Assembly: GCA_944391895.1 (NCBI GenBank)
Contig: CALXVF010000061.1
Span: 1-7,068 of the forward strand
Origin: an uncultured Clostridia bacterium
GTDB taxonomy: Bacteria; Bacillota; Clostridia; TANB77; CAG-508
Length of the DNA stretch: 7,068 nt
Direction of reading: 5' to 3'
Below the pieces are notes generated by a model. The model did not search any database. It saw nothing but the letters and a program-made list of their open reading frames with translations, and was not told the origin of the DNA. Shown here piece by piece: positions 6,072 to 7,068 of the stretch; within the stretch, counting starts at the first letter, position 1, and the number at the start of each line of letters is the position of its first letter. Made by a program: the position numbers and the translations under genes.

Positions 6072-6458
6072 ATGGAGTATTTGCAAAGTATTGATTGGTC
6101 ACTTATGCTTAGATGTTTTATAGTTGGTGGTTTAATCTGTATTGTAGGTCAAATTCTTATAGATAAAACAAAACTTACATCTGCTAGAATATTAGTCATA
6201 TTTGTTACTGCCGGAGTTATTTTAGGTGGACTTGGAATATATAAGTACTTAATTGATTTTGCTGGTTGTGGTGCTACGGTTCCACTTCTTGGATTTGGAG
6301 CCAACTTAGCTAAGGGTGCAATGGAAGCAGTAAGTGAACAAGGATTACTTGGTGCTTTTATAGGAGGAGTAAGAGCTTCTGCTGGTGGTATAGCTGCTGC
6401 TATATTCTTTGGATATATTGCCTCTCTTCTAGCTAAACCTAAAATCAAAAAACAATAA
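6072..6458 (+). CDS. spoVAE: Stage V sporulation protein AE (SpoVAE, SpoVAEb type)
   Basis: This is the small integral membrane subunit of the SpoVA dipicolinate channel in the spore inner membrane. The 128 residues show TM1 (about 13-30, RCFIVGGLICIVGQILIDKTK), TM2 (about 38-57, ending LGGLGIY), the conserved DFAGCGATVPLLGFGANLAKG (62-82) and TM3 (about 102-121, with GGIAAAIFFGYIASL), ending in a basic tail. These are signature motifs of SpoVAEb and mirror those of SpoVAC. It is slightly longer than the Bacillus protein because of its N-terminus. An in-frame stop six bases before the ATG fixes the start at 6072. Unlike the other genes of the operon it lies 51 bases after its neighbour, behind a small hairpin and with a weaker AAAGGA site. 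It is the last gene of the operon. Confidence 0.95.
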   Translation: MEYLQSIDWSLMLRCFIVGGLICIVGQILIDKTKLTSARILVIFVTAGVILGGLGIYKYLIDFAGCGATVPLLGFGANLAKGAMEAVSEQGLLGAFIGGVRASAGGIAAAIFFGYIASLLAKPKIKKQ

Positions 6459-6473
6459 GTGTATTTCTCATAA

Positions 6474-6499
6474 GAAAGAGGAGCTGTTGCTCCTCTTTC
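6474..6499. terminator. Perfect 11-bp hairpin between spoVAE and the converging small gene
   Basis: GAAAGAGGAGC (6474-6484) and GCTCCTCTTTC (6489-6499) pair perfectly around the loop TGTT. The hairpin lies 15 bases after the spoVAE stop and 6 bases after the stop of the minus-strand gene, so it probably ends transcription from both sides. The stem closes in CTCTTTC but no true U run follows on either strand, so termination may be leaky or the hairpin may mainly protect 3' ends. Confidence 0.65.
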
Positions 6500-6505
6500 C
6501 TACTG

Positions 6506-6709
6506 TCATCTCAATGTTGATAGCGCAATAATTGAGATAATAACCCATGCTATTAAAACAAACCAGTTGGCCGCCAGCAGTGCTAGAATTCCAATGCCAA
6601 TCCATGCACAAACCAAAATTCTTCCTAGAATTTTGCTGTTAGCAAACCATTGAACAATAATTAAGAATAATAGTATGAATCCAATAATCATTCCTATTTT
6701 CTCTCCCAT
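6506..6709 (-). CDS. Small hydrophobic membrane protein, 67 residues, unknown function
   Basis: No family is recognised. The protein is almost entirely hydrophobic, with likely membrane segments at about 5-22 (IGMIIGFILLFLIIVQWF), 29-47 and 48-64, short charged ends (MGEK; STLR) and no visible catalytic residues. The charge distribution does not give a clear topology. The gene is likely real: AAAGGGG (6726-6720) lies 10 bases before the ATG, and a consensus housekeeping promoter lies 36 bases further up. It ends beside the hairpin it shares with spoVAE. Its base composition looks somewhat richer in GC than the neighbouring genes, which could mean a different history but is weak evidence in so short a gene. 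It is flanked by its own promoter and a terminator, so it is monocistronic. A toxin-like peptide or membrane-stress protein is conceivable but nothing in the sequence decides it. Confidence 0.7.
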   Translation of the reverse strand: MGEKIGMIIGFILLFLIIVQWFANSKILGRILVCAWIGIGILALLAANWFVLIAWVIISIIALSTLR

Positions 6710-6751
6710 TGCTCTGATGCCCCTTTCAGTACCAAAATGTGATTGATTATA

Positions 6752-6780
6752 ATTATAACAATTTTTTACATTTTCGTCAA
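6752..6780 (-). promoter_or_regulatory. Strong sigma A promoter of the 67-residue membrane protein gene
   Basis: On the minus strand, TTGACG (6780-6775) and a perfect TATAAT (6757-6752) are separated by exactly 17 bases. This is the best housekeeping promoter in the window. Transcription should begin near 6745, giving a leader of about 36 bases that contains the AAAGGGG site. The -35 begins five bases after the U tract of the upstream terminator, so the unit is well isolated. Confidence 0.8.
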
Positions 6781-6784
6781 ACAG

Positions 6785-6814
6785 AAAAACTCAGGATTAT
6801 TAAACAATCCTGAG
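6785..6814 (-). terminator. Strong rho-independent terminator on the minus strand
   Basis: Read on the minus strand, CTCAGGATT (6814-6806) pairs perfectly with AATCCTGAG (6798-6790) around a 7-base loop, followed at once by TTTTT (6789-6785). This is a textbook intrinsic terminator for a leftward transcript arriving from beyond 6814. On the plus strand the hairpin is followed by CTTTGA only, so it works mainly leftward. No obvious leftward gene ends just before it. Confidence 0.8.
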
Positions 6815-6903
6815 CTTTGATAATATTATCTCTTACTAAATTTTAAGAGTCGTTATTTCAGTACATAGAGCAATTTTTGTATATTACTCGTGTTTTATAT
6901 CAT

Positions 6904-6929
6904 AAATCTAATTAGCTATAATTAGATTT
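6904..6929. repeat. AT-rich perfect inverted repeat
   Basis: AAATCTAATT (6904-6913) and AATTAGATTT (6920-6929) are exact reverse complements around AGCTAT, whose outer A and T also pair. It could be a stem in the candidate leftward RNA, or a dyad bound by a regulator. On the plus strand it is followed by TAATAAG, so it is not a convincing terminator. Nothing else in this stretch suggests a gene. Confidence 0.4.
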
Positions 6930-6999
6930 TAATAAGATACAGCCAAAACAAAATCATATTGAATTATTTAGAGTAAAATATTAATGATAATATAAAAAT

Positions 7000-7029
7000 A
7001 TTATAACGAAAATTTTGAAAATTTGTCAC
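7000..7029 (-). promoter_or_regulatory. Candidate sigma A promoter for the leftward small RNA
   Basis: On the minus strand, GTGACA (7029-7024; 5 of 6 matches to TTGACA) lies 18 bases before a perfect TATAAT (7005-7000). Transcription would begin near 6993. The spacing is acceptable and the boxes are good, but in such AT-rich sequence a TATAAT is not rare. Its value rests on the strong terminator about 200 bases downstream. Confidence 0.4.
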
Positions 7030-7068
7030 TCCCCCACTTTACTATTGCTTTTTTCTATCATATAATAT

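Larger units (their letters stand above)
6785..6993 (-). ncRNA. Candidate small structured RNA between a promoter and a terminator
   Basis: A leftward transcript from the promoter at 7029-7000 to the terminator at 6814-6785 would be about 210 nt. No open frame inside it has a start with a Shine-Dalgarno; the best is an 11-codon frame without one. Before the terminator it can form two further hairpins: an 11-bp AT-rich stem (6929-6904) and a 6-bp CTCTTA/TAAGAG stem (6849-6830). I recognise no known RNA family, riboswitch, 6S or tmRNA feature. The alternative is that this is the long 3' end of a leftward gene outside the window. The stretch is very AT-rich, so chance stems and -10 boxes are expected. 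Confidence 0.3.

Noticed and set aside
6149..6448. Minus-strand frame of 99 codons opposite spoVAE
   Set aside because: It is fully inside a clearly identified gene, is Pro/Ala/Ile-rich and has no start signal; it is a shadow frame.
7026..7067. Short minus-strand frame entering from the right edge and ending at TGA 7028-7026
   Set aside because: Only 13 residues (YYMIEKSNSKVGE) are visible and nothing supports it as coding; it remains possible as the tail of a gene outside the window, which would make the terminator at 6785-6814 its own.

Overview
The window looks like the chromosome of a low-GC, endospore-forming Firmicute, most likely a member of the Clostridia. The reasons are the AT-rich sequence, strong AGGAGG-type ribosome binding sites, a compact spoVAC-spoVAD-spoVAE set without the extra spoVA genes of Bacillus, and housekeeping genes of Firmicute type. 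I saw no phage, transposase, CRISPR, rRNA or tRNA sequence.

Layout. Positions 1-55 hold the last codons of a rightward gene that begins outside the window. Positions 58-169 form a long, nearly perfect palindrome with a GC-rich, self-pairing core. It lies between two converging genes and probably acts as a two-way terminator; it may also be a small dispersed repeat. Positions 171-4207 hold a tight leftward operon, transcribed in the order ruvA, alr, rarA and an unrecognised 342-residue gene, with gaps of about 13 to 30 bases. Positions 4208-4329 are a divergent promoter region. Positions 4330-6458 hold a rightward operon: a dodecin-like small protein, spoVAC, spoVAD and spoVAE. A perfect 11-bp hairpin (6474-6499) separates spoVAE from a converging 67-residue membrane protein gene on the minus strand, which has a consensus housekeeping promoter. 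Positions 6785-7029 contain no convincing gene. They do carry, on the minus strand, a promoter-like sequence, two hairpins and a strong U-tract terminator, which together suggest a small RNA of about 210 nt.

How the genes work together. The leftward operon joins DNA recombination and replication-fork maintenance (RuvA, RarA) with D-alanine synthesis (Alr). The rightward operon encodes the core of the channel that moves Ca-dipicolinate into the forespore and out again at germination. The best promoter in front of it matches the forespore sigma factors (sigma G/F), so the dodecin-like gene is predicted to be made in the forespore too.

Two start corrections matter. The alr reading frame very probably begins upstream of its first conventional start, at an AUA or AUU codon placed correctly behind AGGTGA. 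The spoVAC start is better placed at 4554 than at the ATG at 4545, which touches the Shine-Dalgarno. The points most worth a second look are the alr start, the dodecin-spoVA pairing, the possible small RNA and the palindromic element.
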